NCBI GenBank assembly: GCA_028065725.1
Contig: JAPTVL010000318.1
Location: 1 to 8,045, forward strand
Direction of reading: 5' to 3'
Length of the DNA: 8,045 nucleotides
From: Betaproteobacteria bacterium
GTDB lineage: Bacteria; Pseudomonadota; Gammaproteobacteria; Burkholderiales; Rhodocyclaceae
A program made the position numbers and the translations under genes. Below the pieces are notes generated by a model. The model did not search any database. It saw only the letters and a program-made list of their open reading frames with translations, and had not been told where the DNA came from. Below, piece by piece: positions 6,793 to 8,045 of this stretch. Within the stretch, counting starts at the first letter, position 1, and each line of letters opens with the position of its first letter.

Positions 6793-6835
6793 AAACAGGG
6801 GAAACCGCCTGCCGTGCGGCGGTGAGATCTTCGAC
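6768..6835 (+). repeat. Short direct repeat around the adaptor gene's 3' end, with a small hairpin
   Basis: The last codons of the adaptor gene (6768-6786, containing GAGATCTTCG) recur imperfectly in the spacer at 6817-6835, with 16 of 19 bases identical and an offset of 49 bases. Between and overlapping them, ACCGCC (6804-6809) and GGCGGT (6818-6823) can form a 6-bp stem without a T-tract. This may be the scar of a small duplication made when the second permease gene was added, or chance. Confidence 0.4.
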
Positions 6836-6866
6836 TAATTAAAGGCACAGAAGGAGGTATAAGATC

Positions 6867-8045
6867 ATGTTCCGCTGGATTATTGGCTCTAGCCTGCAGT
6901 TCCGCTTCCTGGTGTTGGGTGTCGCCGCCGCGTTGGTCCTGTTCGGGATCACCCAACTCAAGAAAATGCCCGTCGATGTCTTCCCCGAGTTCGCACCGCC
7001 CATCGTGGAGGTACAGACGGAAGCGGCCGGGCTGTCCGCCGAGGAGGTGGAAAGCCTGATCACCCTCAATCTCGAAGAGTTGCTGAGCGGCGTGCCGTGG
7101 CTTGAATCGATCCGCTCGCAATCCGTGACCGGCCTTTCGTCGATCGTGCTCACCTTCAAGCGCGGAACCGACATCATGAAGGCGCGGCAGATGATGCAGG
7201 AGCGCCTGACCCTGGCGTATACCCTGCCGAACGTCGCGCAGCCGCCAGTTATTCTCCAGCCCCTTTCGGCGACCAGCCGCTTCATGATGATCGGGATTTC
7301 GTCGGACAAGATCGACCCGACGGAACTGTCGCTGCTCACCCGCTGGACGATCAAGCCAAGGCTGCTGGGCGTACCAGGCGTGGCCAACGTGGCGATATGG
7401 GGCCAGCGCTTGCGGCAAATGCACGTGCATATCGATCCCAATCGTCTGTACGATGCCCGTGTGATGCAAGAGGACATCATCGCCGCAGCCGGAGACGCTT
7501 TGTGGGTATCGCCCCTGACCTTTCTGAAGGGATCGGCGCCGGGGACGGGCGGCTGGATCGATAATCATAACCAAAGGCTCAGCGTTCAGCACTCCATGCC
7601 GATCGAGTCTCCGGAGGACATGGCGAAGGTGTCCGTTGCGCCACTGCATCTGCTGATGACCGGCAAGAAGATGGCATTGGGCGATGTCTCCGAGGTGACG
7701 TTCGCACACCCTCCGCTTATCGGCGATGCCGTCGTCAAGAACGGCAACGGTCTCATGCTGGTGATCGAGAAGTTCCCGTCCGCCAACACGCTGGAAGTCA
7801 CGCGCGGCGTCGAGCAGGCGCTCGCCGAGTTGAGTCGCGGTCTGCCGGGTGTCCAGATCGACTCCAACGTGTTCCGGCTGGCGACGTACGTCGAGGATTC
7901 GATCTCCAATCTGACCCAGGCGATCATCATCGGCGCCATCCTCGTGATCCTGGTCATAGGCGCATTCCTGTTCAATTGGCGCAGTACCTTGATCAGCGTC
8001 GTGGTGATCCCGCTATCGCTATTGGCCGCCGTGATCGCCCTGCAC
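6867..8045 (+). CDS. RND efflux permease, heavy-metal-efflux family, second copy (3' end outside window)
   Basis: The frame is open from ATG 6867 to the last base: 393 codons of an expected roughly 1040. The protein starts MFRWIIGSSLQFRFLVLG, has TM1 at about 13-30, then MPVDVFPEFAPPIVEVQTEA, and continues through the first periplasmic porter region (LSATSRFMMIGIS, GVPGVANVAIWGQRLRQMHV) to TM2 (about 351-368) and the start of TM3. It parallels the first permease in this operon almost without gaps but is clearly diverged. The TM4 proton-relay motif lies beyond the window, so its metal subgroup cannot be read. AAGGAGGT at 6851-6858 is a near-perfect ribosome-binding site, 8 bases before the ATG. 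The gene lies 74 bases after the adaptor and probably belongs to the same operon. It may form its own trimer or a mixed trimer with the first permease, as MdtB and MdtC do (inference). Confidence 0.9.
   Translation, partial: MFRWIIGSSLQFRFLVLGVAAALVLFGITQLKKMPVDVFPEFAPPIVEVQTEAAGLSAEEVESLITLNLEELLSGVPWLESIRSQSVTGLSSIVLTFKRGTDIMKARQMMQERLTLAYTLPNVAQPPVILQPLSATSRFMMIGISSDKIDPTELSLLTRWTIKPRLLGVPGVANVAIWGQRLRQMHVHIDPNRLYDARVMQEDIIAAAGDALWVSPLTFLKGSAPGTGGWIDNHNQRLSVQHSMPIESPEDMAKVSVAPLHLLMTGKKMALGDVSEVTFAHPPLIGDAVVKNGNGLMLVIEKFPSANTLEVTRGVEQALAELSRGLPGVQIDSNVFRLATYVEDSISNLTQAIIIGAILVILVIGAFLFNWRSTLISVVVIPLSLLAAVIALH

Noticed and set aside
6606..7709. Open frame of 367 codons on the minus strand
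   Set aside because: Antisense shadow spanning the adaptor end and second permease; composition is His/Arg-rich, with no recognisable domain.

Overview
The window (8,045 bases, moderately high GC, every convincing gene on the + strand) looks like chromosomal DNA of a diazotrophic proteobacterium. A betaproteobacterium is my best guess from the style of the proteins and the intergenic heptad repeat, but this is inference and no phylogenetic marker is present. No rRNA, tRNA, CRISPR array or transposase is visible.

Left part (1-1418): the end of a nitrogenase operon. It opens inside nifK (beta subunit of the MoFe protein). A hairpin-forming block of inverted heptad repeats follows, then a gene for a [2Fe-2S] ferredoxin of the Shethna FeSII / FdxD type, the family that protects nitrogenase from oxygen by binding it. 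A strong intrinsic terminator at 1386-1418 closes the unit.

Middle (1419-1791): a gene-free regulatory spacer. It holds a perfect 13-base palindrome and, at 1684-1699, a near-consensus sigma-54 (-24/-12) promoter pointing at the next gene. I found no canonical NifA site (TGT-N10-ACA).

Right part (1792-8045): an apparent efflux operon. It encodes an RND permease of the heavy-metal-efflux type (1047 aa), a small exported protein with two beta-rich modules resembling DUF5666-type proteins, an unusual periplasmic adaptor whose coiled-coil hairpin is replaced by a Pro/Gly/Ala-rich linker, and a second RND permease that runs off the window end. The two permeases are clear paralogues, and their similarity extends into the ribosome-binding site. 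No outer-membrane channel gene is seen, though it could lie downstream.

Putting this together (inference): a sigma-54-driven, two-permease export system sits directly beside nifK-FeSII. The most interesting hypothesis is that it is a nitrogen- or nitrogenase-linked metal or metabolite exporter, possibly with a mixed (MdtBC-like) RND trimer and a short adaptor.
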